From contig JAKNDB010000079.1 of assembly GCA_024305405.1 (NCBI GenBank), positions 434,001-498,000 of the forward strand: 64,000 nucleotides of DNA. The letters run 5' to 3'. Every line of letters starts with the position of its first letter. Position 1 is the stretch's first letter. This stretch comes from Dirofilaria immitis. Lineage: Eukaryota; Nematoda; Chromadorea; Rhabditida; Onchocercidae. Below are positions 12,422 to 25,800 of this stretch, piece by piece. The notes beneath the pieces are model-generated. The model did not search any database. It was not told the origin of the DNA and saw only the letters and a list, made by a program, of their open reading frames with translations. The translations under genes were made by a program, and so were the position numbers.

Positions 12422-15400
12422 TTATGAACGATTTACAGGTGTGGATGAAATTAAAACTGAAAAATTCCATAATGGTAACAAGCAGATATAAATAAATGGA
12501 AAAAGAAAACTACCATAGAGAAGATGACTTTTAATGAGATCCTTTGCTAAATACTTGATATGCGCTTCCATTGAAGTTGCATCGTAGAACAAATAGCGAC
12601 ATAATAAATATATAACAAAAGGATGTATCAGGAAACCAAACATAGCTTTTAGTCGGCAGATAAATCTGGGATAAATAAAGTTTTAATTTCATGATTTGAT
12701 TCTAAAAATGAACCTTTGCAAACGAATTGAGAGAAACATTTTTGATAAATCATTAAAAACGAAGCTTCAAAAGGAACTAATATATGCTAATTACATTAAT
12801 TTAATAATTTTAGACTTTCGATTAAGATTTTCTTTTGAAATTTAAGAATATCTGTGTTTAAAAATAATATCACATACTACAGCAATATATTTTTCTCTTT
12901 GTTACATCAAAGCCTATCCGAAATGCATTTAGACTTATTTTTATCCTTTATGAAGTATATAAATTCTTTAAAAATTACTAACTTACCGACTATAGATATC
13001 AGTTGCTGTGAATATTATTATCAATGGTACGGCAATTAATGAAATAATATATGCCAATGAGAAATTCAGAAGTGATAATGAAGCGAACATAAGACAGTAA
13101 TCCAAATAGAAGATAAATTTCAATGAAATGCATTCTTTCTCACTTCTGTAATTCAGATAATAATATAAATCAATTGAGAAGAAGATAACAGAAACTTCTA
13201 CAACCCAGAACATAGAATTATTGCACTTTTGCTCTAAACGACTGAATTAATAGAAGTAAGACTAACTTTCCATATTATGTAGGAAACAGATCTATTGAGT
13301 AATCAAAATTAATGACTTTATTTGTTCCTTATTTAAATACTTAAAAAAATGAGATGAAATAAAACAAAAACGGCACATATACTATCACCTATGTCATTAT
13401 GTTGTAAGATAAGGAATTTGCATATAAATGTTATTTCATATGCCGAAATTGAAGCTTTAAAAATTATCCAAAAAAAGGAACTTACAATGGAAAAAGAAAA
13501 TACCATGGAATGAAACCGGAAAATGATAGTAAAATTGTATAAGTATAATAAAACTGCGACACAGCAACACTTCTAATAATACAATATTGGACTATTCCAA
13601 TGACATGAAGAAGAACGAATGAATTTGGAAAACTGAATTCTTTTAAACTGAACCATTCACGAAGTGCCTGAAAGGAAATAAACATTATTATTTGAAACCG
13701 AAAACAGCTAGGTGCTAACATACTTTGAGTTTTCTTTAGAACATTGTTCATATCATGTAAATTTCCTAGATCAACATTGGGAAAATACCTTAATTTAGAC
13801 AACAGAATAGATAAATTGCTTACTACAGTTCAAAATTACAAAAAAATAAAACTGTGAAGATAGCAATTATTAACTTGATATGCTTTGTCATAATTTTTAG
13901 GTTTAATAAGTTTCACACAATTATAATTTTAAAATTTATATAAAATTAATGTACTTGGAATCTTTTAAAAGAAATGATGCATTATAACTACGTCCAAAAT
14001 AAACTAAGCGTAGTTTTAGCCAAAAAGAAATTTAACAAATTGAATAAACAGGAAATACAAAAGCAAGACATATATATACATGCAAATGCAAGTGCAGGTA
14101 TCTCAACATTTAGTAACAAGCTTACCAGTATTAATAATGGAAACAGAATAAGACCAAGAGCTGGCATGTAATATGCAACAGAAAGAAAATGCCGTATGTC
14201 GGTCATTACATAAAGGAAATATGATTGGTGGAACTTTTCTAGGATATTATTCAATGACCTGCAAAAATACAAAATCCTAAAACAAAAGAAAATTATGTTT
14301 AACATAATAAGTCTGCGAGCATATTCACATATGTGATTACTTGTATAATTACTTAATTACGAATATGCTTCAAAAATAATTACAAATAATACAGTTGCTG
14401 AAAAAGAGAAAAATTCGATTACTTTCAAGCGTAAATTGCAAGCACTAAGTGTGCTTGAAATTCGTTGAATGTAAAATAAACAGTTAAATATATTTTCTAT
14501 AGAAGTCATAATAAAAACTTAATTTTATACCAACACAAGCACTAACTTTCCAGTTACCATTCAAATATTGTTGAATTTACAACGAGATTAATTCTTAATT
14601 ACAAATATTATTACATCGAATTAATCGAAAATTTAAATATTTTGGAACTATCAATTTTTTGAATTTATTTTAACAACAAAGAAAAATAAATTAAACATAT
14701 CAGAAAGTAAACCTTAATGCTCCTTCACATATTCGAGCTAGATCTGTTAGCGAAGAATGTCCTTCTATAACACTTTTAGCATGTATAGTTACAGCTTGTA
14801 TTCCATATGGTCCAAAAATGCTATGCAATCCCTCTTTTTCATTAAAGGCCTGAAAAAATCTTTAAAATATTTTATCACTAATTATTCGTCTAAAATTTAA
14901 TTTAATCTGAAAATTAATTGAAAAGACATAAAAAAAAATAAAAATACAGTGCTCGTGGAACATACGGTTATCCTAATAACCATGCACAATTCATATTATC
15001 CAGAAAACTAAATCAATTTCAGCAAAACTTTAAGAAAAAAAGTACCTGATTGAGCATAGCTTTACTTGCTGTTTCAGCTAAATTCCACCATGACCCTTGA
15101 TATCCATGATTGAAAACTTCGGGCATTAAACTAAATTTATCTGCTAATTTTGCCATCAAATTGATTAAATCCAAATTTGGTAATAAACCATTGACCATGT
15201 TATGTTCAATATTCATCGTATCAAACAATAACCCTTTTGCTTTCACTGCAAATGCACCAACAATTGCACCACTATGAAAATGTAATTTGTCGGATTGCAA
15301 AAATGAATGATGATGTTCATGATATTGAGCAAGATATGCAGTTAATCCGATTAGGCCTTTATTGACGAAAACAAACTGAATATCACGAGCCCAATATATT

Positions 15401-16840
15401 TGTTCTGAAAAATGCACTTCAGGAGAACTTCATCATGATGATTTTATTTGATTTTATCATAAAAAATGATCTAAAACTAGAAAAATCTATGCAAAACAAA
15501 AGAAAGCACCTCGACAATAAGTTGCCAAAGCTAACACTACAGCTAATGCTTCGAAATTTTTTCTAGTCATTGATACGGCTACAAGCATTGCTTCAGTTGA
15601 TGACGAACGACTTGCACGAACAACACCCACAACATTTATTCCAGACTGATTCTGAAAAAATTTAAAGAAAATAAATCCTGAAGAAAGAAAAAAGGCAATA
15701 AAAATATTGCTTCCATTTTAAATAGATATACTAGAAATTAATCATAAGAACTTTCCAAATTTGATAGATTCTGCGAACAGAAATATCGTAAGCTTTGAGA
15801 GATAAAATCAGGTTTTTGTGTTTTGATGGAAAATATTTAAAAACTTCCAAATCAAGTTTTCTTTTGGTCAAAAAAGCTGCAATTAAAATGAAAAAATGAG
15901 ACGATTTTTAGCAAAAAGTTTTTTAGAATAACTATGATAAGTTTTAGCTATACCAATTGAAATTGAAAGATGGAAAAAGTTAGTTCATTTAATTCTATCC
16001 CTACAAGCCCAGTCGCTTTCAAAACCAAATTATAATAAACAGAATGAAATGATTTCTCCTTTTCGAAAAAAAAAAAACAAACAAACAAGAGGGAAAAAGA
16101 TATATACAAAGCCTGGAAGAGTTACTGTAAATCGTAATGTTTGAGTCATAATACCATGAGCCAAGAGTTGTGTTTTGATATAATCCGAAACATCACTGTA
16201 AAAGGAAAAAATTAATCTAATTTAATGAATAACAAAATATTATGAAAAAGAATTAACTCGATCCTAATTAACAACAAATAATTTCATATATCAAAAATTG
16301 TTAACTCCAAAATTATAACAAAACCAATTATTAATCAATTGAAATGTCAGGCTTATCTGCAGCTTAAATTAATTTTTTATTTATTTAATAAAAAGATTCC
16401 CAGCGTAAACCTCATTATGAGCTAACATCAAAAATATTTTGAAAATAAATAAATATCGAAAAAATATTTGAACACTCTCATTCAATATTAATTGTTAAGA
16501 AGTTATGGCATCAAAAATTGGACAATCATTGCTATTTTATGATATCATAGAAAAATAGAATAAACTAAAATTTTCCTATAAAAATATGAAAAAAAAACAA
16601 ATCAATTAAAGTAAAAAAATTAATAAAGGAAACAATAAAATAATACCGTTCAACACGAAGTTCTTGGAGGAAAGTTGAAATCCGCTGTGAATAGCTAAAT
16701 CGTTCGGTAACAAGTGCTGGCAATAATGCATTCTCAGAAATTTTTGTATGCTCATTGTATTCCGGTTGTATAATAATACATATATAAATTATAGCTAATA
16801 CTTCACTGAGTATGCAAATTTTCCACCAATTTGATATCAT
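12422..16840 (-). CDS. GPAA1: GPAA1, GPI transamidase (GPI-anchor attachment) subunit
   Basis: Role (family knowledge): ER membrane subunit of the GPI transamidase, with an M28-peptidase-like luminal domain that joins GPI anchors to proteins. Nine exons agree in phase: 16840-16647, 16195-16108, 15651-15510, 15404-15046, 14849-14713, 14258-14126, 13667-13486, 13241-12987 and 12665-12422. The product is about 577 residues (human about 621). Visible features are an N-terminal membrane segment, SENALLPALV (human SENALMPAMV), GINVVGVVRASRSSSTE, EQIYWARDIQFVF, GLLPNLDLINL, KFHQSYFLYV and AYYMPALGL, then several C-terminal membrane segments ending near LLYGSFLFPF. No internal frame break. The start may instead be the ATG at 16869: one added A in the run at 16841-16845 would fuse a 10-codon upstream frame. 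PIGU, a partner subunit, lies about 11.5 kb away. Confidence 0.93.
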
Positions 16841-16866
16841 TTTTCCACAACAATTGGTGGCTTACC

Positions 16867-16880
16867 CATTGACTGCGACA
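16867..16880 (-). promoter_or_regulatory. Possible trans-splice acceptor for GPAA1
   Basis: Minus-strand 'gtcgcag' ends at 16873, 3 nt before the ATG at 16869 and about 15 nt after the putative stop of the upstream gene. This is where a downstream operon gene would receive its spliced leader. Inference. Confidence 0.4.
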
Positions 16881-16889
16881 ATAAACGCA

Positions 16890-17645
16890 TCACAATGAAT
16901 ACTGCAAATAGGTTGGATTTTGATTAGTATGATAAATTTTAGTTTATTATGATATTTTACTATTGTTTGAATCTCGATAATTTCGCTTAAATTTTTCTAT
17001 TACTTTAATCGAGAAAAATGTTATTACTTGTAATTATAACTTGAAAGATTATTTTATTCCATGTAAAAAACATTCAAGAATGTCACGCAAATTATCACTT
17101 AAGAATGGTACTTAGAAATATCACTTAATGTTGCGTTTGCTTATCAACATATAGACAAAATAGACTTCATCGTACGCAGCCTACTTTCTAACGTGATAAT
17201 AACGTAATTATCTAAACACTTCTGATTCTGTACATGTTTTCGAATTCTCCTCAAACTAACAGTTTTTGTAATATATAAAATATGAGAGAACTTAGAAGTG
17301 CTTAAATAAACTTACCTCTATAAACCAACTTTGGACGTTTTCAAAATTACATTGCATATAATCACCTTCTCTAGAACTTCCTAATTCCCCTACGACAAGG
17401 ACCCTAACAATTTCCATAGCTTCAAAACTTAAACATTTTCCTTGTTCAAATAGAAATCTTATGAGTACCTTCTGTATAGCATCTCGACTAGTTAACTTAA
17501 TTTCAACATATTCAATTTCTTTACCTCTCGAACTATCATAGCACTGGAGAATTGGAGAATTTTTTACCTCGGAATAACGTTTGCCTATAGCATACGAATT
17601 TTGATAAAAATTTTTGGAATTAAACCAAGTTTTATCAAGTTTCAA
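16890..17645 (-). CDS. Small protein of unknown function immediately upstream of GPAA1
   Basis: I do not recognise this protein. One open exon (about 17645-17316) ends in phase 0 at a good donor (gag|gtaag). A second short exon after 'ttgcag' at 16901 adds three codons and a TGA at 16890-16892. The readable part is about 110 residues, soluble-looking, with strand-like segments such as EIEYVEIKLTSRDAIQKVLI and MEIVRVLVVGELG, which could be a small beta-barrel. There is no ATG at the 5' edge in this frame. ATG codons at about 17651-17657 are one base out of frame, so the start is either in an unseen exon or hidden by a homopolymer error. The stop lies 49 bp from the GPAA1 start on the same strand, suggesting an operon. 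The protein family is undetermined. Confidence 0.45.
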
Positions 17646-18799
17646 AGCAACACATCATCATCAAATCACAATAAATAATAGTTTTGTGAGAATTGATTGC
17701 ATTCAACAAATAAACTTGTCATAGGAATTATGCAAATTTTAAAAAATAAATTAGAAAAAATAAATTATTCATTATCACTAACATGTAAAATATATTTACA
17801 ACAGTACTCGAAAAAAGTAAAGGAAGAAACAGATCACAATGATTTCTTTAGTTATTCGTCACATAATTTTTATTTAATTCGACAATTTTATTAAAAACAG
17901 TGTTTTAGTTTTGGTCATTGATAAAAATATCACGTCAAGAATCTTTTTTCCATAATACTTAACCATATGATTCATCAAAACACTTGTCTAAAATAATTTT
18001 ATACATATGACTCAAAAAATATACTATATGGGATACGTGGGAATTTTTAAAATTCAATAAAACTGCCACTCGTACTGACAAAAATTGGAACTTTTGTCTT
18101 CCTGATAAGCAAATCCGTATTTTGGAAAGTTGAAAGTACATAATCACAATTTGAGAAATAATAATAACTTATGAAATTTCTCTGGAAAGAATTATGTGTC
18201 AATAAAACGATTTCATTACATCAACGATGACAAAGATTAAGATGTTAATATGATAGCTTTTAAATACTACTACACTGGAGAGAACAGATATGGAAAAAGT
18301 ACAGCAAGATTTTTTTATAACGGAATTTATAATTAGATTGCCTAGATTCCAGAGATCAAATAAATCAAAACAATTGGGACTCAAACATCGAGCTGCAAAA
18401 TTCGAATAATCAAACGCTTGGAAATTAAAAGGAAAAGTATGAAGGAATACACGATGATTACCATACTAAGAAGAGACCAGTAATGAAAGCTTAATATAAA
18501 TGAAGGACAACCAAATTTATTCTATAAGTATTGTATGTCACCACTCGGAAAAAAACTTGTGCAATTAAGTGGAATAAATTAGAATAATATAGAAATAAAT
18601 CAAATTATTTTGCATTATAATCTTTAGAAGCACCTTTTTAAAATGATGAATAAATTAGGCAGTGGAGCAATAAAAGCGACACCTATTTTAACTTGAATTC
18701 GAAGCAAATCAGTGGCCATTCAGAAATCCCGATTTACAATTTTTAAAATATGTAATAGAGAGCAAATGTATGTAATATAAAACAAAACTAGTTCATTTA
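17646..18799. other. Intergenic region
   Basis: About 1.15 kb between the unidentified small gene and the 3' end of the DHHC gene. Short open frames on both strands (for example 17697-17894 +, 17959-18147 -, 18199-18384 -) have no homology signature, splice context or coding bias. It should contain the DHHC gene 3' UTR. Confidence 0.5.
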
Positions 18800-21409
18800 T
18801 CAAACAGAATACTCAAATATTGGCTTACTAATATGAGAAGCTGCAAATGGATTAAACCATCGTAACGAAAATGGACCACCAAAAATCATTTGCAAATTTT
18901 TCCAACCATCCGGTCCTAAAAAATACTTGATGAAATCGATTTTAAATATATCTATATTAATAAAAGTGAAAAATTCATTATTATATTAGGGATGTAATTT
19001 AGGATTCCATTTATTGATAATTACATCATATAATTATGTCATTAAAATTTCATTGGTCAACTGTAGCTCCTCTGTCAAGTAGTATTTTTTAATCGCCTTT
19101 AATACAAAATTTAACAACTACCTAAGCTATTATTCTGACATTGTGTAAATCATTATCTCATTATCCCACATGGTATAGTTTATTGAAAGCAATATTCAAC
19201 AATTCAGACATTATCATGCTTTATTAAGAGATAGTTAATGATACATATTATATCTGACTTTCAAAATCTTCCATATGGGATAGTGAAAAAATTGATTCTC
19301 ATCAGCATCTTACAAAAATTTTATTTTCTTTTCAAAAACAATAAGTCTACATACCGGAATTGTATTGCTCATTTTTGAGTGATTCAATACTAGTTTGATC
19401 ATTGCAAATCGAATTAAGTTGAGTACTGAACATAATAAGCGTGAATATTGCAAAAGAATCGCTTCAAATAGCAGAAATACAAGTAAAATTGCTGTAACTG
19501 GTGGACCAAACAACGAACAACTTTGCCAATCAGCGCTGACACATAGAATAAATTGCCATATTCCCCAATATACGGCATGTGTTGATAACAATGCTATGTA
19601 CATCTATAATGGTTAACTTTAAGATCACTATCATTTTTATACTGTTTACAAAATATTTTCTTGCCGAAGCAAAACTTTTCGGAAAAATTTTCCATAAATC
19701 AGTTTGATTTATTCTATTTTTAGTTTCACTGCTATGTCAAAAAGCAGTACCGTGAACAGTACAAAATACTTCTGATTTCCTTCACCAACACAGTTGTTTA
19801 CCCATGGACAATGATGATCCATTCGTCTAACACATCTTCCACATACACTACAATGATGTGCTCGTTCCGGTTTCACACTGCTGCTGCAACGATCAATTGC
19901 TGAATCATCATTTTTCAGAAATATAATTCATAAATTATTGACAACAGTTCTCACTTTAATTACAATGATATGTAATAATATAAGCGTTCCATGCATAGCA
20001 AATTTTTAACTTATCTATCGCAATAAATTGTAATTGAGCAAAGAGACTGTCATAAAAAAAAATAGAAATAGAGATATCATATGAAGAAAAAAAGCTAAAT
20101 AAATACAGTTGTAATGCTATAAAAAAGAACAACAGGGATGAATAAGGATGAATAACCCAGAACAAAACAGATTAATCGGAATTTATGTAAAAATCAAAAA
20201 AAAATATTGAATTAATCAACTAGAACTAACCACTTTGAGCATTTATAGATTACACTTTTTGCATAAATTGTAATCGCTGTATATATTCATCGGTAGCATT
20301 ACCTTTCGGCACAGCACCGGGATCGGTAAACATCGTTTTGATATGCGATGAGAATGCCAAACATAGAAGGATATGAAAAATGATAGCATGGAATGTTTGG
20401 TGAACGGCATATTTCGACCAAGATGTCATCATTACTGTTAGCACGCAAAATTCTCCGTATAAAATGAGAAACCTGCAAAAAGAAAATGAAGATTACTGAA
20501 ATCAGAGACATATACATTTAGAGGTGAACAATAATAATTTTTGTAAATAATTTATTTCGAATTCCTAAACTCCTTTTTATTTGATTCCGAAATAACTCGT
20601 AAATTAAATCTTTCTTTCAAAAAGATGAACTGAACAAGTGGTGAGGGATGAAAGAAAGGGAAAAGGAAAATTGAACCGCACTTCGCCGTAATCATATTCA
20701 ATATATTTACGTTACCGTAACCATATTATAACATATTTTTCAAATTTTATTTGATCTCTGCAAACAATTATCGTAATATTTAATTAAAATTAAAAAATCA
20801 TCATAATAAACTCTTCTCATTATATAGTCCTAATTCATTTATTTTTTCTTACTTTTGAATTTTCCAGAACCACAATTTCATTGTTTTTCCTTTGTCGTTC
20901 GTTCTAATTTAATATCTCATTAGATTTTGAATTCGGACGTTATACAGATTGGTATTCTGCATTAATATATTATTTTTTCGTCATAAAATTCATTATTATC
21001 ATGCCCTATCGTCAACCTGTCGTATCATCTTCACAATGGCTACATTGCACTAATTTATAGGCTACTAATTTATAGGATTAAATTTCATGAGTAATATTTT
21101 GACAAAAATAGGGAAACGTATTCATACAGAATAGAGAACAATTCAAGATATCTAAATATGATTCAAATCTAATAAAGAATATTCAAAACTAAAGATGAAA
21201 GAAGAGGAAAAAAATAGTGAAATTTTTAGTATCAAAAGAAAAATATAATATGAATAATATATGATTAAACAATTTAATTAGAACTCATTTATCAATGCAT
21301 ACCACGTAAAAACAGCGCATGTTAGACCACAAGCGTCTCGCACACACCAAGATAGGCCGCAAAATCGTGTCTTATCATCCATTCCATTCATATGTATTTC
21401 ATCGAGCAT
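18800..21409 (-). CDS. DHHC palmitoyltransferase, ZDHHC3/ZDHHC7 (GODZ) type
   Basis: Role (family knowledge): Golgi multi-pass S-acyltransferase attaching palmitate to cysteines of client proteins. Five exons: 21409-21303, 20472-20231, 19880-19751, 19603-19355 and 18915-18800, giving about 281 residues after correcting two frame breaks. Signatures in order are [47 protein letters not shown], catalytic [13 protein letters not shown], the membrane segment after [11 protein letters not shown], and [17 protein letters not shown]. It ends [12 protein letters not shown], like human PFSLGWASPFAT. Four membrane segments are expected. Exon 2 loses frame at the T5 run 20256-20260 just before VIYKCSK. 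Exon 4 loses frame at the A4 run 19452-19455. Each is repaired by one extra base, and the frame then matches the family on both sides. Sequencing error is more likely than a pseudogene because the rest is conserved. Confidence 0.92.
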
Positions 21410-22390
21410 AACTAACCAAAACCATCATTCAAGTACCCGCTTCTTCAAATTACGTAGCGGCACTTCTGAAAGCATAATTTCGAAAATTATAAATTTCCGC
21501 TTAATATACATTCAAATAAAATAATCGAAGTGAACAGTACGGTCAGAACAATGCAACCTAACAAAGTTTTACATTACAAAATCAAATTTAATTTAAAATC
21601 ATATCAACAACAATTAAAGGAAAATGAAAAATAAATAAATGAAATTGCTTGAAGTTAATCAATAACAAATGATTAGCTTTTTTTTCATCCCAAATATTGC
21701 AATGATAAAATTTCAGTAAAACGATATGCTATTATAGTGATATAAGAAACTGATAAATCACTCAACTTTCAAAAAATTTGAAAAGCCATTAATCAATCGA
21801 AAATAGATCAAATGCATTCATGGAAATAAATGACTCAAAAAAGATTTCAATTAAGATTAAAAGAAAAAACTTCAAACTATCTGCTGAAATTTTAAATCTA
21901 CCAATAAAAAGCTACAACACAAGTTACTAAATTACTTAGAGTATTTATACGTTACAATATATATAAGATAACATTTTGCATATTAAAAAAATCCTCCAAT
22001 CCTGTACATTCCAACATTATACGCTAATTTAAATTTTCATATACATTAACCTTAAAACACATATGATCTAATTTTAACATCATTTTTCATATAATTTTAA
22101 AAAAGTATGTTTCGCAAGATTTTTAACAATATTAAAAATTTTTGTTGCTTTTACAACCAAATCTATCCATCCAGGTGTTTTTCTTTTTGTAAACATATCG
22201 TTGAAACTTACAAATATGCAAAATTACGAATAATAAGGAGAAATATACCTTGTAAATAACCGAATATCCTTCCGTCTACCCATCACTGTCTTTCACTTAC
22301 CCATCACTACCCATATTAAACTGTTACCAACCTCCATTTACTCAAATATCTTTGGCCGTCCCTTTGTTTACTTAATTGGTTTTGATAAAA

Positions 22391-22407
22391 TGGCTCGGCC
22401 GTCGAGC
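22391..22407. promoter_or_regulatory. GC-rich near-palindrome in the divergent promoter region
   Basis: The sequence ggctcggccgtcgagcc is an imperfect inverted repeat (ggctcg..cgagcc) and stands out in very AT-rich surroundings about 420 bp upstream of UBR7. It may be a transcription-factor site; no factor is assigned. Confidence 0.3.
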
Positions 22408-22810
22408 CATTACTATTTCTCGAGAGGGTACACTCTTTTTGAAATTTCGTTTTTATCATTAAATAATGCATTAACGGCTAAAAGGAATTGATATCCCATG
22501 ATTAAATTATTATTTAAATCCTAAATTAAGGCCGAACTTTGTACGTTTGAGAAATTAGCAGTTTAAGTTTTAATTGGAATTATGCGCTTAGAGAGTTGCT
22601 AATTTTTGATAATATTTAGCTGGTGATTTGGAAAAATTGGATTCAGCGGGAACTTGAAAACTTCTTTTGCTTAATATTATTTGCATTATTTATGCAAAGA
22701 AAACGAAGGTTTTTCTAGAAAATTTGTTATGGAGCGTAAGAACTGAGAAATAATTTTGAGCAGCGAAGTAACAGCTTAATTATTTGGTGGTTAATTAAGT
22801 TTGATTTTGA

Positions 22811-22817
22811 TTACAGA
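22811..22817 (+). promoter_or_regulatory. Likely trans-splice acceptor of UBR7
   Basis: The acceptor 'gattacag' ends at 22816, only 4 nt before the UBR7 ATG at 22821, with no upstream coding exon found. This is typical of SL trans-splicing in nematodes. Confidence 0.5.
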
Positions 22818-22820
22818 GTG

Positions 22821-25800
22821 ATGGAAAAAGGCATTTTGGTGAATGATCCTAACAAAGCTAAAATCGACAATGAAAATCGTGAAAGCAATGTGGAACAAGA
22901 AAATGTCTCTGAGTACGTACTTTTATTTTTTCATTTGTGTAATTATTTACTTAAACCAAATTTTAATTTTAATTCCAACTGTCATTGAATTTTGCAATAA
23001 ATTGATGTGTTTTTTTGGCCTTTTTTTTGAGTTAATTCAGTATTATTTAACATTAGAACGAATTAGTCGAAATTCGGCGAATGATTTTGTATATTAGGAG
23101 GTTTAATTTACTCCAGAACTAATTAACGATGTTTTTTGAGAGATATATTTTGTGCTTTATCCCATTAAATGAATTAAAATTTTTTTAATCTAGTTATTTT
23201 CTAGCATCTAAATTTAGAAACAAGGTTGATCAAAAATCGATCGGAAAACAAATCTGGAAATCATTCGACAAGAGATTAAATAAGTTGAACATTAATGTTT
23301 CTCGGATTTCTCTTTTGACGGGATTTAGACTTAGGTTTTAATTTCATATCTTTTAAATCCAAATTTTCAGTAAAACATCACTTCATACATTATAACATCG
23401 GTGAGGAAACTACTGAAAATAGAAGAGACGAGTAGTATAAAACTGAATTCGTGAAATCAAGCAACAATACTTTATTAATGAGTAGTTTTAGTTGCATAAA
23501 TGTTTATTAAGAATGTAATTCAATGTAAAATGATATATCCATTATGTCTGAGCCCGATCTAAATAGATAATTATGTGTAAAATGTAATCATTTTTTTTTG
23601 CTAATCATATGTAATAATGCTTGAATGATACTGAAGATTAGTAGAATATATTTTCGGAGGCATCAAAGTAATCGATAAAACATTACTTGTTCGACGAATT
23701 TTTGCGAAAGTTGAATCAAGCGATTCAAAAAATGATATATTAGTTATTAATGAGACAAACGACATAATACAAGAATTTGCGACATGAATCTCTCATAAAT
23801 CATTCGTTGATGTGTTAATGTTCCATCAAATGATTAGATATAATGGTAATTATGATAGTAAACGGTGGAAAAAGATGCATAATACTGGAATCAATCTCTT
23901 CGTTTTTTATTAAATAATTTAAATAAACGCGGAGGAGCAGTCATAATGAATAATAGGCTTTGAAACAGATATTATGACTTGATATGAATGGACATAAGTA
24001 ATTGCTGTTATTTTTTCCATTGATATATCATTTTTCAGGATACCAGGTGATCCATTGGTAACATTAAATGAAGTAATTGAAGCACATGAAGAGCTTGAAG
24101 CAGAAGCCGAAGCTCTGCTAGGAGGAGCTAACGCTAATGTTTGCACATATCCGGAGGTTATCATTTAATTTATAAATTAGGTTGAAATTTTAGCTGTTCA
24201 TTAATATGACTGATTTCATTAGCTAAACCTTTGTTGAAGTATTAATTTGTTGGTTAAAAGTCATTCTCAGCATATTGAAACATGTTATGGCCAATGATTA
24301 TTGAATTTCTTTAAATTAGGAAAAAATTTTAGATTTCTTATTTATTATTTTTACCAGATAACAGGCGAAAAAAGGCTTATTATTTTTATTATTTTATTGG
24401 TCGAGATATTTTAAAATTATAGAATTACAGGGATATAAGCCACGACAGCCACTATATTCTTGCCGTGATTGTACAAGTACTACAGAGCCTGCAGCACTTT
24501 GCTATGCATGTAGCGTCAACTGTCATGATGGTCATGAACTCGTTGAATTATACACAAAGCGAAACTTTTGTTGCGATTGTGGAAATTCTAAATTCAAAAA
24601 TGCTTGTACACTGTATAAAGTAATATTTCATAATATTACTATTATGCTAAAAAAAATTGAGTATTTATAAAATGCTTGGAGATTTAATTTAGGAATCTAA
24701 TGAAAGATTTTGCTTAACTCCTTTTTTGTTAGAAAATTTCATATATCATCAATAATAAATTTTTTTCTTTGATTTTTGCGACTGGAGATTGTATCACCTT
24801 GTGAAAGCTGTAGCAATCGAATAATTTTGAAGCATAAAATAAGTTCGAAAAGTTCACAAAAGATATCAATTATTTGCTAATTAAAAATAGAAACTTTGTA
24901 CCACTGTATCGACTAGTAGTATTGAAATTTTTCTTATGTTCTTCAGGAAAAGAAGCCATTAAACGAGCGAAATAAATATAATCATAATTTCAATGGTCTC
25001 TATTGCACTTGCAATAGACCGTATCCATGCGAAGAATACGATGACTGCGAAATGCTGCAATGCATTGTATGTGAAGACTGGTTTCACCTGCAGGTATAAA
25101 ATTTCACTGATCGATAGCTTTTTTACTCCAATTTTTTGTACTTATAAACTCTTTTAAACTACCAACATATGGAAGGAGAGAACCAGATATTTAAGATCGA
25201 CGATTACCTGCTGTTTTTATATACCAGAATTGTGTAATTATGTTTATGATTAAAAGATGAAAATTATAGTCAATTTGGAGAACTATAATTTTGAAAGAAA
25301 GTTTTATTGAATCTATGATTGCATCAATTTTCTGTAGCATTTGGAGGAAATACCCGATAGTGTTGACATAAATGAAGTGGAAGAGGTCATTTGTCGAAAC
25401 TGTGTTACTCGTTTTACATTCCTTTTATTTTACGCTGACGGAACATACAAAGAAATATGTGACGATGACAAATTATGTAAATTGAAATGGCTTGAAGCAA
25501 ATGTTAAAACAAATAAAAACAATCAACCATGTTCTCTATTTTTCAACTCCTATAAGTGGCGAAACCGTTTGTGTCATTGTAAAAATTGTTCGGTAAGTTC
25601 AAGTTAAATTTCATCCAAAAATTTAAAATTGAAATAAATTAATGGGAAAAAAGACCAGAGGAAAAAAAATTCTCTATAAAGAAGGACTTCTACTAGCTAA
25701 TAGTTGTCATTACTTGCATTAACTGTATGTCTGTTATCTGTTGACTTTCTATGAACTCCATTTTTATTGACTTTTTTCTATTTATAGCTTTGTCCTAAAA

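Larger units (their letters stand above)
21410..22820. other. Divergent intergenic region
   Basis: About 1.4 kb separates the leftward DHHC gene and rightward UBR7, so it should contain both promoters. A short segment near 22390-22430 is locally GC-richer ('ggctcggccgtcgagcc', partly palindromic) and could be a control site. No coding sequence was recognised. Confidence 0.5.
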
